DNA of 64,000 nucleotides, taken from assembly GCF_009939225.1 (NCBI RefSeq), contig NZ_JAACJR010000003.1:186001-250000 (forward strand), read 5' to 3'. Numbering within the stretch: position 1 is the stretch's first letter; the number at the start of each line of letters is the position of its first letter. Positions 17,691 to 26,531 of this stretch are shown here, in pieces. Position numbers and translations under genes: made by a program. The DNA is from Sediminibacterium soli. Its GTDB lineage: Bacteria > Bacteroidota > Bacteroidia > Chitinophagales > Chitinophagaceae. The notes under the pieces are model-generated. The model had not been told where the DNA came from and did not search any database. It saw only the letters and a list, made by a program, of their open reading frames with translations.

Positions 17691-18578
17691 TTGTCTCATC
17701 TGCTTCATCCAAAAAACCTGATCGCCATCCGCAACCTGGCACTGGCCGCGCGGACAACGATCGATGGGTTTATGGCAGGTATCAACAAGAGCAAGGTGAA
17801 GGGGCCGGGCCTCGAGTTCAGCCAGTACCGGAGCTACCAGGCCGGCGACGACCTGCGCTGGATGGACTGGAAAATGTACGCGCGTTCCGACAGGTATTAT
17901 ATCCGCGAATCGGAAATCGAGACAAGTGTTTCCGTTCGTTTTGTGATGGATGCAAGCGCATCGATGCTGCATGAAGACGACGGCATCAGTAAGATCGATT
18001 ATGCGCGGTATATCATTGCATCACTGGCATGGCTGGCGCACCTGCAGGGCGATTCCGTGGGAATGTATGTATGCGGGGAAAACGGGTTGTATGCACTTCC
18101 TTCCCGCAATGACCACCAGCATATGTGGCGGTTATACCACCAGCTGGAACAGGTTGCGCCCGGCGGAAAAATGACCAACCCGGTTCATTTCAAGGAAATA
18201 CTGGCAGGCAGTAACCGCAGGGAACTGGTGATGGTGGTAACCGATCTGTACCAGGAATCGGATGAGATATATCGTTTGCTCGATACTTTTTCAACACTCA
18301 AACATGAGGTCATGGTGCTGCATATCATGGGTGCCAACGAAATGCAGCTCCGCTACGAAGGATATGCCACGCTGGAAGACCTCGAAACAGGCGCGGTGAT
18401 GGATATCAATGCAAACCAGTTGCGGAAAGAATATGATGCCAGGCTGCAGGAATGGCTGTCTGCAGCACGCATGGCCATGCTCGACAGAAATATTGCTTAC
18501 CGCCTGGTGGTGATGGACGAACCTGTTGACCAGTTGCTGCGTGATTTCCTCAAACAAAGAAACAGGACCAAAGCCTGA
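17691..18578 (+). CDS. DUF58 domain-containing protein
   Basis: 295-aa DUF58 protein, usually encoded next to MoxR. It has the signature GLEFSQYRSYQAGDDLRWMD and a von Willebrand A-like fold with RFVMDASASM (a degenerate MIDAS DxSxS) and LVMVVTDLY. No transmembrane segment is seen, so it is probably a cytosolic or peripheral partner of the ATPase. The start is a TTG at 17691, 59 nt after moxR; no ATG is available upstream. It is followed after 10 nt by the BatA-like gene. Its biochemical role is unknown. Confidence 0.85.
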   Translation: MSHLLHPKNLIAIRNLALAARTTIDGFMAGINKSKVKGPGLEFSQYRSYQAGDDLRWMDWKMYARSDRYYIRESEIETSVSVRFVMDASASMLHEDDGISKIDYARYIIASLAWLAHLQGDSVGMYVCGENGLYALPSRNDHQHMWRLYHQLEQVAPGGKMTNPVHFKEILAGSNRRELVMVVTDLYQESDEIYRLLDTFSTLKHEVMVLHIMGANEMQLRYEGYATLEDLETGAVMDINANQLRKEYDARLQEWLSAARMAMLDRNIAYRLVVMDEPVDQLLRDFLKQRNRTKA

Positions 18579-18588
18579 GACCGACAAC

Positions 18589-19863
18589 ATGCTGCAATTA
18601 CTGCAACCGATATGGATGTATACGGCAACCGCGATGGCGATACCATTGGCGATACACCTGTGGAACATCCGCAAAGGCAAACGCCTGAAAGTGGGCAGTC
18701 TTTCGCTGATCACCGAGTCGGTTCAGAAAAAAGCAAGACAGATCAGGATCACCGAATGGCTGCTGCTGTTGCTGCGCTGCCTTCTGGTATTACTGCTGGC
18801 CCTGTTTCTTTCGCAGCCGGTATGGCGGCGGTCACCGGCGCAGATAGGAAAAGGTTGGGTGTTGGTACCGCGCGAATCCGTAGCGACCGTATATCCCTCT
18901 TTCCGGCACGAAATAGATTCCCTGCTGAACGAAGGCTATACATTTCATCATTTCAATTTCCCTTTCGATGAGGCTTCGGTATCACAGCAGGTGCAGGATG
19001 CCTCGGGCAGCGATGTTTCTTACTGGCAAAGGATAGCACAGCTGAACGGGGTGCTGCCCGCGGGCTGGCCGGTATATGTGTATACGCCAGGCGGTATAGC
19101 CGGTTTTACAGGTGAAAAACCGGCGCTGGATATCGCGGTAACCTGGAAAACAGATCCGGCACCGGACCTGTATACAAGGGCGCGTTCCGATTCCTTACCC
19201 CTGCACATCAGTTTGTATTACGATAACCGGCACCGCGAAGATGCCAGGTACCTGGGTGCTGCGCTGGAGACCATCCGCTCTGTGCTGAAGCAAAACCTGG
19301 TGGTGCACCAGACTACCGAACCGGTGACCAGCGGTGGGCAGGACCTGGTGATCTGGCTGTCGGAGGAAGAGCCGGCCTACCGGGATACCGGGGCGCTCTA
19401 TATCAGGTATGCAGCAGGAAAGACGGTTTCGGAAAACAGTCCGCTGGTCATTAACCGGGTTTCGGGTATGACCAACCCCCTGCTGATCTACCGGCGTGTT
19501 CTGTCGCAAAATAATCCGCATAAACCCCTATGGACCGACGCCTACGGAAACACAATCCTTGATTTTGATGCAATGAACAGGCAACTGCTGCTGTATACCC
19601 GCTTTGATCCGGGCTGGAACGGACTGGTCTGGGATGCTTCTTTTCCCGAACTGATCAGCCGTTTGCTGCAGCCGGAACACACAAACGCCACCCCACAGCA
19701 GGTAGATGCCAGCCAGCTGGTGTTTGCACCGCTCGCTAATCATACCAAAACGATCGCGGGAAAAGAAATGCCGGTAAGCGGTTTCGCCTGGTGGTTACTG
19801 GTTGCCTGTTTTGCAGCCGAGCGCTGGCTCTCATCATATAAACGGAAAAAGGATGCAGCCTGA
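18589..19863 (+). CDS. BatA-type membrane protein
   Basis: 424-aa protein beginning with the N-terminal membrane domain typical of Bacteroidota BatA/aerotolerance proteins: a first hydrophobic helix with the motif PLAIHLWNIRKGKRLKVGSL, then LLLLLRCLLVLLLALFLSQP. A large periplasmic region follows, and there is a C-terminal helix (FAWWLLVACFAAERWL). The frame is open to 18526, but the ATG at 18589 starts exactly at the BatA N-domain and lies 10 nt after the DUF58 stop. The 3' end overlaps the DUF4175 gene by 11 nt, implying translational coupling. Confidence 0.8.
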   Translation: MLQLLQPIWMYTATAMAIPLAIHLWNIRKGKRLKVGSLSLITESVQKKARQIRITEWLLLLLRCLLVLLLALFLSQPVWRRSPAQIGKGWVLVPRESVATVYPSFRHEIDSLLNEGYTFHHFNFPFDEASVSQQVQDASGSDVSYWQRIAQLNGVLPAGWPVYVYTPGGIAGFTGEKPALDIAVTWKTDPAPDLYTRARSDSLPLHISLYYDNRHREDARYLGAALETIRSVLKQNLVVHQTTEPVTSGGQDLVIWLSEEEPAYRDTGALYIRYAAGKTVSENSPLVINRVSGMTNPLLIYRRVLSQNNPHKPLWTDAYGNTILDFDAMNRQLLLYTRFDPGWNGLVWDASFPELISRLLQPEHTNATPQQVDASQLVFAPLANHTKTIAGKEMPVSGFAWWLLVACFAAERWLSSYKRKKDAA

Positions 19864-21976
19864 TCATCCCGCCTATATGCTCCATCGCATCGGCATCCGA
19901 TGGAAACGCAGGATACTGCTGGCGGGAAGCCTATGGGCCATCGGCATCTCCATGCCTTTGGGTGTGCTGTTGTGGCGGTTATGGCAGGTATCACTTTTCT
20001 GGCTGGTCGTTTTCATTCCCCTTGTGTACATCGTTTTTCTTTTTCTAAACCGCTCCTGGCGTATCGGTGCAAACGATGTGGCGCGTTACCTTGATAAAAC
20101 AGAACCTGCACTGGAAGAAAGCTGCATCCTGCTGCTGAATCCACCAACCGGCGTATTGCCTGGCCTGCAGTTGCAGAGAATTACCGCCGTTCTGCAGACG
20201 ATCGATATGCCGAAGCCATGGTTATCGCCGTTGAAAAAATCACTCGCGGCATTAGGTGTTTCGGTGCTGCTGGTTCTGCTGGTTTGTTTTACGCCGCTGA
20301 AAAACAATATAGGCGGAAACAGCAAAGACACGGCTTCCTTACCTGAAAAGCATCCGCAGGGCGTATCTTCTGTGCGGGTGCGCATTCTTCCGCCCGTGTA
20401 TACAGGAAACGCCGCCAGGGAACAGAAACAGTTTGGCCTGACGGTGGAAGAAAACAGCGGGGTTTACTGGACGGTGCAAACCAATTACCGGGCAGCAAAC
20501 CTGTATTTTGTATTCAACGACTCGGTAAAACTGCCACTTCAGCCCGATACGGCACACAGGTATTGGAAACTGGAAAAACAGATTACCCGAACAGGTTTTT
20601 ACCAGCTGGCAGCGGATTCGCTGTTGTCGGAACTGTATCGCATCGATATGGTGCCCGATGAATCGCCTTCCATCACCGTACACCAGCCCAGGGCCGGCAC
20701 GGTAATCGATTTTGGCATGCCATTGCGCACCGGTTTGCGTGCAACGGTAACGGATGATTATGGCGTACAGGAAGCCTGGATTATGGCAACCATTGCCAGC
20801 GGCAGCGGGGAAGGAGTGAAATTCCGTGAAGAGCAGCTGCGTTTTCCCGTATCGTTTGCCGCTCATGCCAGACAGTACGCACTGGAAAGAACGATCGATC
20901 TTGCGGCGTTGAAAATGATACCCGGTGACGAACTTTATTTTTATATCCTCGCCAGAGACAATGCCGGGCACGAAAAGCGTTCAGATATATCATTGATCAC
21001 GCTGGCGGATACCGCGCAGCTGATGAGCCTGAGCGGTCTGCAGATCGGCATGAGCGTAAAACCCGATTTCTTCCGCAGCCAGCGGCAGATCATCATTGAA
21101 ACCGAACAGCTGCTTCGCGACAGGGATACGATCAGTACGGAACGTTTCCGGGAGCGAAGCAATAACCTCGGTATCGACCAGAAACTGCTGCGGATGCGGT
21201 ATGGTAAATTCCTGGGCGAAGAAAATAACCTGGACGGGGCAGCTGCCGATGACCACGACCACGAAGGCGGCGGCAACGAGGCGGCGGATTTTGGCAATGC
21301 AGAAAAGATACTCGACGCCTTCTCGCACAAACACGATATTGCCGAAGACGCCACATTTTTCTCCGCCGAAACAAAGGCGCAGCTGAAAGCCACGCTGGCA
21401 GAAATGTGGAATGCAGAGCTGAACCTTCGTTTGTACAAACCGCGGGAAGCACTGCCTTATGAATACAAGGCATTGCGTTTGCTGAAAGAGCTGCAGCAGA
21501 AAGACCGGGTATATGTTGCCAAGACAAGCACCCGAACCACTCCGCTGAAACCGGAAAAACGGCTCACCGCCGATCTCAGTAAGATACAGGAACCGCTCTG
21601 GCAGAAAACGCTGACCCTGCCCGCGGAAGATACCCGGCAGTTAAGACTCGCCATGGCCGAACTGGAAAAGATGCGGTTGTCGGGACAGGCGCTTTTTCCG
21701 CCATCGATGAATATGGCCTACCGATACATCAGCAATGCGGCGGCTTCGGCGCCCTCCACCTACCTGACCGCGCTCGCATCGGTCAGGCGGATACAGGATG
21801 CCGCGGCAAAAAAACAGCCGGCCGCAAAAACGGATGTTCTGCAAACGCAAAAAGCATTGCAGCAACTGACCGGTGCAGGATTGCCCGCACCCTATCACCC
21901 CGGAACATCGATGCAGCAGGCAGGGCGGGATTATTTTCAACATTTACAACAGCAACGATCCTATGAACGGCCATGA
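19853..21976 (+). CDS. DUF4175-type membrane protein
   Basis: 707-aa protein. Two N-terminal transmembrane helices (IGISMPLGVLLW and FWLVVFIPLVYIVFLFL) and a third near residue 140 (LAALGVSVLLVLLVCF) precede a large extracytoplasmic region. A His/Asp-rich patch (DDHDHEGGGN) lies in its C-terminal half and the tail is rich in Ala/Gln coils. The layout fits the DUF4175 proteins that accompany MoxR/DUF58/DUF4159 genes. The start ATG at 19853 lies inside the end of the BatA-like gene; the stop overlaps the next gene by 14 nt. No catalytic residues are recognised. Confidence 0.7.
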   Translation: MQPDHPAYMLHRIGIRWKRRILLAGSLWAIGISMPLGVLLWRLWQVSLFWLVVFIPLVYIVFLFLNRSWRIGANDVARYLDKTEPALEESCILLLNPPTGVLPGLQLQRITAVLQTIDMPKPWLSPLKKSLAALGVSVLLVLLVCFTPLKNNIGGNSKDTASLPEKHPQGVSSVRVRILPPVYTGNAAREQKQFGLTVEENSGVYWTVQTNYRAANLYFVFNDSVKLPLQPDTAHRYWKLEKQITRTGFYQLAADSLLSELYRIDMVPDESPSITVHQPRAGTVIDFGMPLRTGLRATVTDDYGVQEAWIMATIASGSGEGVKFREEQLRFPVSFAAHARQYALERTIDLAALKMIPGDELYFYILARDNAGHEKRSDISLITLADTAQLMSLSGLQIGMSVKPDFFRSQRQIIIETEQLLRDRDTISTERFRERSNNLGIDQKLLRMRYGKFLGEENNLDGAAADDHDHEGGGNEAADFGNAEKILDAFSHKHDIAEDATFFSAETKAQLKATLAEMWNAELNLRLYKPREALPYEYKALRLLKELQQKDRVYVAKTSTRTTPLKPEKRLTADLSKIQEPLWQKTLTLPAEDTRQLRLAMAELEKMRLSGQALFPPSMNMAYRYISNAAASAPSTYLTALASVRRIQDAAAKKQPAAKTDVLQTQKALQQLTGAGLPAPYHPGTSMQQAGRDYFQHLQQQRSYERP

Positions 21977-23684
21977 AACAGCGGTAATAGCAGCAATGAC
22001 AACGGTCTGGCTGTTGTTTGCCTGGCTGGAATGGCGCAGGCCAAACAGGAGTTATGTAGGGATGCGCATCTTCGCGATCACAATGGCATCGGTCTCTCTT
22101 GCCTTGCTGGGCATGGGCCTGCCCCGGAAAACGGTAACAGGCGTTGTGGGTCTTATGGTAACAGAAGGTGCCAAAGACACAAGCAGTTCAGCAACCAGGC
22201 AATACACCTACGAAACCTACCTGGCTTCGGGCGATACCTCGGTGAGGAAATGGCTGGTAACAGGCTACGGACTCTCGGAAGCACAGTTGCAATACCTGAA
22301 GCCCGAGATCACCGGTCATATTTACGAAGAACCCAAAGCCGGTATCCGTTCGGCGGGCTGGCAGCAGCAGCTGGCGCCGGGCGGGTCTTTGCAGGTGCAG
22401 GGTCATTGCTTTAACCGAACGGGGAAAGAGATGCAGCTGGCACTCGAAGGCTATGCAGCCCTACAGGACAGCATCCGTATTCCCGCAGGAAAAGAGATCG
22501 ATTTCCGGTTGCGATCGGCGGTGAAGCATGCAGGTCGCGCTGTATTTCACCTGCAGTTAAAAAACGGGAAGGAGCTTATCGAAAACAACCCCGTTCCCTT
22601 CCTGGTAACGGAACCCGGCAGGATACGGGTACTCGTACTGGCGTCTTCGCCCGATTTCGAATACCGCTTTCTGCAGCGCTGGCTTGGCGAAAACGGTTTT
22701 ACCGCCGTGGTGCGTACCGCCACCAGCAAAAACAAATACCAGCAGTCCTTTATCAACAGGAACGCATTCCCGCTCTCTAAACTCTCTGTCTCCCTGCTGG
22801 ATAGTTTTGACGTATTGCTTGCCGACGAAGCGGCACTGAATAATATTGCCTCCGATGAAAAAGCCGCCGTCAGACAACAGGTCGGCGACAAAGGGCTCGG
22901 GTTACTGCTACGCACGGACACGGCGTTTACGGAAAAAGCGTTTTATTCAAAGGGGTTCCGTTTCCGGTCTGTGGTACCCAGGCAGCAACAGCTGGTTGCT
23001 GTACTTACCCAGACATCAGACTCGCTGCCCGCAGTTTCCCTTAACCAGTTTCTCTCCATCCAGCCCCAAGACCAGCTGCAGCAGCTGATCGGCGATAAGG
23101 AAGGCCATTTGCTCGCTGCATCCGCTTTATATGGAACGGGTCGTATAACGGTCAGTACCCTTGCAAACACTTTTAACTGGCAGCTCGCGGGTCAGCCGGC
23201 TGCCTATGCCGCTTACTGGACCTATCTGCTCGAACAGCTTGCAAGAAAGCAAACGCCATCGGGTCTTATAACGATACCGCAGGGTTTTTACCGCCTGGGC
23301 GGGTCTGTGCCGGTTACCGTTGTCGCTGCCGGCAATGCCGATACCGGTTTATTGGTGACGGATGAGGGCATTCGCGTACATACCGCCAGGGATACCCGTG
23401 TGCCCTATCTGCTGCATGGCGATTTCTGGCCCCTGCACGAGGGATGGCAGCGTATCGGCAGCGGACAGGCGGCAGCTGAGGTATATGTCTTCGGTAAGAG
23501 CGACTGGCCCATGGTGCGGGCATACCGGCATATTACCGCTACAAAGGAATGGATCAGCCGGCAGACCCGGTGGGGTAAGGAAGCGTTGCCGTATACGCCC
23601 CGGCCGTTTAACCCGTGTTGGCTAATCGGTCTGTTCCTGCTGGCGGCAGGCTTTTTATGGGCGGAGCGTAAATTCCTTTCCTGA
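21963..23684 (+). CDS. membrane protein with glutamine-amidotransferase-like core (end of MoxR operon)
   Basis: 573-aa protein with two N-terminal helices (AAMTTVWLLFAWL and IFAITMASVSLALLGMGL) and a C-terminal helix (CWLIGLFLLAAGFLWAERKFL). The middle contains an alpha/beta segment, IRVLVLASSPDFEYRFLQRW then FDVLLADEAALN and GLGLLLRTD, resembling the class I glutamine-amidotransferase-like domain found in BatA-associated membrane proteins. The nucleophile Cys is not evident, so this is probably a structural rather than enzymatic domain. The frame is open upstream to 21873, but the ATG at 21963 fits the operon overlap pattern. It ends the five-gene unit. Confidence 0.65.
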   Translation: MNGHETAVIAAMTTVWLLFAWLEWRRPNRSYVGMRIFAITMASVSLALLGMGLPRKTVTGVVGLMVTEGAKDTSSSATRQYTYETYLASGDTSVRKWLVTGYGLSEAQLQYLKPEITGHIYEEPKAGIRSAGWQQQLAPGGSLQVQGHCFNRTGKEMQLALEGYAALQDSIRIPAGKEIDFRLRSAVKHAGRAVFHLQLKNGKELIENNPVPFLVTEPGRIRVLVLASSPDFEYRFLQRWLGENGFTAVVRTATSKNKYQQSFINRNAFPLSKLSVSLLDSFDVLLADEAALNNIASDEKAAVRQQVGDKGLGLLLRTDTAFTEKAFYSKGFRFRSVVPRQQQLVAVLTQTSDSLPAVSLNQFLSIQPQDQLQQLIGDKEGHLLAASALYGTGRITVSTLANTFNWQLAGQPAAYAAYWTYLLEQLARKQTPSGLITIPQGFYRLGGSVPVTVVAAGNADTGLLVTDEGIRVHTARDTRVPYLLHGDFWPLHEGWQRIGSGQAAAEVYVFGKSDWPMVRAYRHITATKEWISRQTRWGKEALPYTPRPFNPCWLIGLFLLAAGFLWAERKFLS

Positions 23685-23703
23685 AGCACCCGTCGGAAAC
23701 AAT

Positions 23704-23751
23704 ATACCTACTAGTGGGTATTTGCCACCCTCTGCGTATGGTGTAAGTTCG
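23704..23751 (+). promoter_or_regulatory. palindrome fused to a consensus-like promoter
   Basis: The palindrome ATACCTACTAGTGGGTAT (23704-23721) has a 7-2-7 layout (TACCTAC-TA-GTGGGTA) and runs directly into TTTG (23721-23724). After exactly 19 nt comes TAAGTTCG (23744-23751), a good Bacteroidota -7 box. A near-identical palindrome with the same placement occurs at 59344-59394. The promoter points at the 23778 gene stump. Confidence 0.6.
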
Positions 23752-23777
23752 CGTTCTGTATTTTAACCGAATTTATT

Positions 23778-23903
23778 GTGAAAAAGAAGGAAAGTATGTG
23801 GGGTATGCGGCTGCGCCGGAATATGCAGCCCAGGAAGGTATTTTCTATTATTATCCTGTCATACCTGCTTTATATGCCCTCGCTTACCGGGGGAAGGCCG
23901 CAG
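23778..23903 (+). pseudogene. probable 5' stump of a SusC/TonB-receptor gene
   Basis: From the GTG at 23778 the frame encodes a Lys/Arg-rich start (MKKKESMWGMRLRRN) followed by a hydrophobic segment (VFSIIILSYLLYMPSL). This style resembles the N-termini of Bacteroidota SusC-type receptors. The promoter in front is well formed. The reading frame then runs antisense into the 3' end of the LuxR-type gene, whose stop is at 23904-23906, so nothing recognisable follows. I interpret it as a truncated receptor gene that kept its promoter. It could also be a chance ORF. Confidence 0.35.
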
Positions 23904-24794
23904 TTACAGGTCGAAAAACACCTTGTACCCTACCAGTTCCGCCATATTCCTGCAGTCAAGCTTGCGGAGAATATTGCGCCGGTGCGTAAGCACGGTGTGC
24001 TGGGAGAGAAATAATTCATCCGCGATCTGTTTACTGCTGTAACCGCCGGTGATCTTAACCAGTATCTCCCGCTCGCGGAGGGTCAGCTGCATAAACCGCC
24101 GGTAGCTTTCATGCGAAAGATTTTTGGGATGCAGCAGGTTCCGCAGCCGTTTTAAATAAAAAGGCAGCTGTTCAAGATCCACTTCCAGTCTGATCGTGGC
24201 AGATTCATCCCCCAGCTTATGATCGATCAGTAAATTGATTTCCTTGCTGAAAGGCAGCGTATTCGTTTCTTCTTTGGCTGTTATCCATTCCATCGCCTTA
24301 TGGGCGCTGCCAAAATAGCGGGGATAAAAAGCAAACTTTCCTTCCTCAAATACATCCATCGTTGACAGCTGCGCCATTACATCACTGCCGAGTACGAATG
24401 CCAGTTTGTGCATGCCTGCCCGGTTACCCGGTTCGTTTACCTGCTCGTCTATCCAGCCATGCAGCGCAGGAGGTATGTTGAAATGAAAATCCGTATGATC
24501 CCATAAAGCGCGTTTTGGGTTGGCTTTTCCCAGTAAGTGAATATACTGCTTCATTTCACCAATGAATGTCTCTGCCGTCATTTCCTTACCTGTCCACCTG
24601 GGCATGATCAGCTTCTGCGATTCTATATAATCTATCGAAATCAGATCAGAAGCGTATTGGATCATAAACCGGGTTTCCTGTAATGATAATATAAAATCGG
24701 TACCGCGCCAAACGCCGGATGGTGAGCTCCCGGCGATGCCTGTTTTCCATTCACCCATTCGTCCATAAAACCGGGTAAAAATTTCTTTAAACAA
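23904..24794 (-). CDS. LuxR/NarL-type transcriptional regulator
   Basis: 296-aa regulator with a C-terminal GerE helix-turn-helix: LTLREREILVKITGGYSSKQIADELFLSQHTVLTHRRNIL is the canonical LuxR_C pattern. The N-terminal ~220 residues lack a recognisable phospho-acceptor receiver. They contain an alpha/beta segment (HKLAFVLGSDVMAQLSTMDVFEEGKFAFYPRYF) resembling STAS-like sensor regions of Bacteroidota regulators. It is divergent from tldD with 44 nt between, and its 3' end abuts the gene stump at 23778. GerE-type proteins bind 7-2-7 palindromes like the one at 23704, so that site is a candidate target (inference). Confidence 0.8.
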   Translation of the reverse strand: MFKEIFTRFYGRMGEWKTGIAGSSPSGVWRGTDFILSLQETRFMIQYASDLISIDYIESQKLIMPRWTGKEMTAETFIGEMKQYIHLLGKANPKRALWDHTDFHFNIPPALHGWIDEQVNEPGNRAGMHKLAFVLGSDVMAQLSTMDVFEEGKFAFYPRYFGSAHKAMEWITAKEETNTLPFSKEINLLIDHKLGDESATIRLEVDLEQLPFYLKRLRNLLHPKNLSHESYRRFMQLTLREREILVKITGGYSSKQIADELFLSQHTVLTHRRNILRKLDCRNMAELVGYKVFFDL

Positions 24795-24838
24795 AGCGGG
24801 TTCAATATATTACGAACCCAACCAAAACAGGAGGTAAT

Positions 24839-26476
24839 TTGAAACGGAAAGACTTTTTACAAATGACTGCCATGGGAGCGGGCGCTATGTTCCTGCCCGA
24901 TTTCTCCCTTTTTGGCCGTTCGGTGGATGCCGCCGAATTGCTGAACCCCGGTCCGGATGCGGCCTTTAAAAAACAGCTTGCCGATGTGGCTCTAACCGCC
25001 GCCAAAGCCAAAGGCGCCAGTTATGCCGACGTACGTATTGGCCGTTACCTGAACCAGTTCATCATTACCCGCGAGAACCGCGTTCAGAATATCGCCAATG
25101 GTGAATCCTATGGAGTAGGCATACGCGTGATCGCCAATGGCAGCTGGGGTTTTGCCGCTTCCAACGAAGTGACAAAAGAAGCCATTGCCAAAACCGCGGA
25201 AAGAGCGGTGGCGGTTGCCAAGGCCAATGCCAGGATCATGACCCAGCCCGTACAGCTGGCGCCGCAGAAAGGTTACGGCGAAGTGAGCTGGAAAACACCG
25301 ATCGTTACCAACGCGTTTGAAGTGCCGATCAAGGAAAAAGTAGACCTGCTGCTGGCGGCAAACGCGCTTGCTATGGCAGGCGGCGCCAATTTTGTGAACT
25401 CGCAGATACTGGCCATCAACGAGCAGAAATATTTTGCCTCCACAGATGGTTCCTATATCGACCAGGATATCCACCGCCTGTTCCCGAGCTTTAATGTAAC
25501 CAAAGTGGACCGCAACAGCGGTAAATTCGAAACACGTAAGGCGCTGAGCTCGCCCGTAGGCATGGGTTATGAATACCTGTCTGCCACCGATGCCGATAAA
25601 GTGGGCGGCGTGGTAACACGTTACAAGAACCGTTACGACCTGATGGAGGATATGAAAAACGCCACCGCGGAAGTAACGCAGAAGATCAGCGCAAAATCCG
25701 TAGAACCGGGTAAATACGACCTGATCCTCGATCCATCGCATCTCTGGCTCACCATACACGAGTCTGTGGCACACCCCACAGAGCTCGACCGCGTACTCGG
25801 TTACGAAGCCAACTACGCGGGCACCAGCTTCCTCACACTCGACAAGCTGCACAGCAAGAACTTCCAGTTCGGCAGCAAGCTGGTGAACATTGTGGCAGAC
25901 AAAAAGCAGACCGGCTCACTTGGTGCGGTGGGATATGATGATGAGGGCGTGGCAACCAAAACATGGGATATTATCAAAGATGGCGTACTTGTTAACTTCC
26001 AGGCCATCCGCGACCAGGCGCATATCCTGGGCATGAAGGAGTCGCATGGCTGCTGCTATGCACAGAGCTGGAACGATGTACAGTTTCAGCGTATGCCTAA
26101 TATCTCTTTGCAGGCGGGCAAAACACCGCTCAGCGTGGATGATATGATCAAAAACACGGAAAAAGGCATTTATATCATCGGCGACGGTTCTTTCTCCATC
26201 GACCAGCAGCGGTATAATTTCCAGTTTGGCGGACAAACCTTCTACGAGATCAAAAACGGCAGGATCGCGGGTATGCTGAAAGACGTGGCCTACCAGGCAA
26301 ATACACGCGAGTTCTGGAATTCCTGCACTGCCATCGCCGATGAAAAAGATTACCGCCTGGGCGGTGCATTCAACGATGGCAAGGGACAGCCCGGCCAGTC
26401 GAATGCGGTATCACACGGCAGTTCCACCACCCGTTTCGACGGCGTGAACGTGATCAATACAGCGAGGAAAATTTAA
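24839..26476 (+). CDS. TldD-type metallopeptidase with Tat-like N-terminus (copy 1)
   Basis: 545-aa TldD/PmbA-family protein. The zinc motif HExxxH is present as TIHESVAHPTELDRV near residue 305, so this is the catalytic (TldD-like) member. The N-terminus MKRKDFLQMTAMGAGAMFLP resembles a twin-arginine signal with RK in place of RR, suggesting export, unlike the cytosolic E. coli protein. The start is a TTG at 24839 preceded by a strong Shine-Dalgarno AGGAGGT (24830-24836), unusual in this phylum. It is followed by a TldE-like gene and a second TldD, and all three probably form one unit. Confidence 0.88.
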   Translation: MKRKDFLQMTAMGAGAMFLPDFSLFGRSVDAAELLNPGPDAAFKKQLADVALTAAKAKGASYADVRIGRYLNQFIITRENRVQNIANGESYGVGIRVIANGSWGFAASNEVTKEAIAKTAERAVAVAKANARIMTQPVQLAPQKGYGEVSWKTPIVTNAFEVPIKEKVDLLLAANALAMAGGANFVNSQILAINEQKYFASTDGSYIDQDIHRLFPSFNVTKVDRNSGKFETRKALSSPVGMGYEYLSATDADKVGGVVTRYKNRYDLMEDMKNATAEVTQKISAKSVEPGKYDLILDPSHLWLTIHESVAHPTELDRVLGYEANYAGTSFLTLDKLHSKNFQFGSKLVNIVADKKQTGSLGAVGYDDEGVATKTWDIIKDGVLVNFQAIRDQAHILGMKESHGCCYAQSWNDVQFQRMPNISLQAGKTPLSVDDMIKNTEKGIYIIGDGSFSIDQQRYNFQFGGQTFYEIKNGRIAGMLKDVAYQANTREFWNSCTAIADEKDYRLGGAFNDGKGQPGQSNAVSHGSSTTRFDGVNVINTARKI

Positions 26477-26531
26477 TAAACGGCAGAAGCCGGACAGGAA
26501 CAAAACATTTCAAAACACCTAATCAAATACA

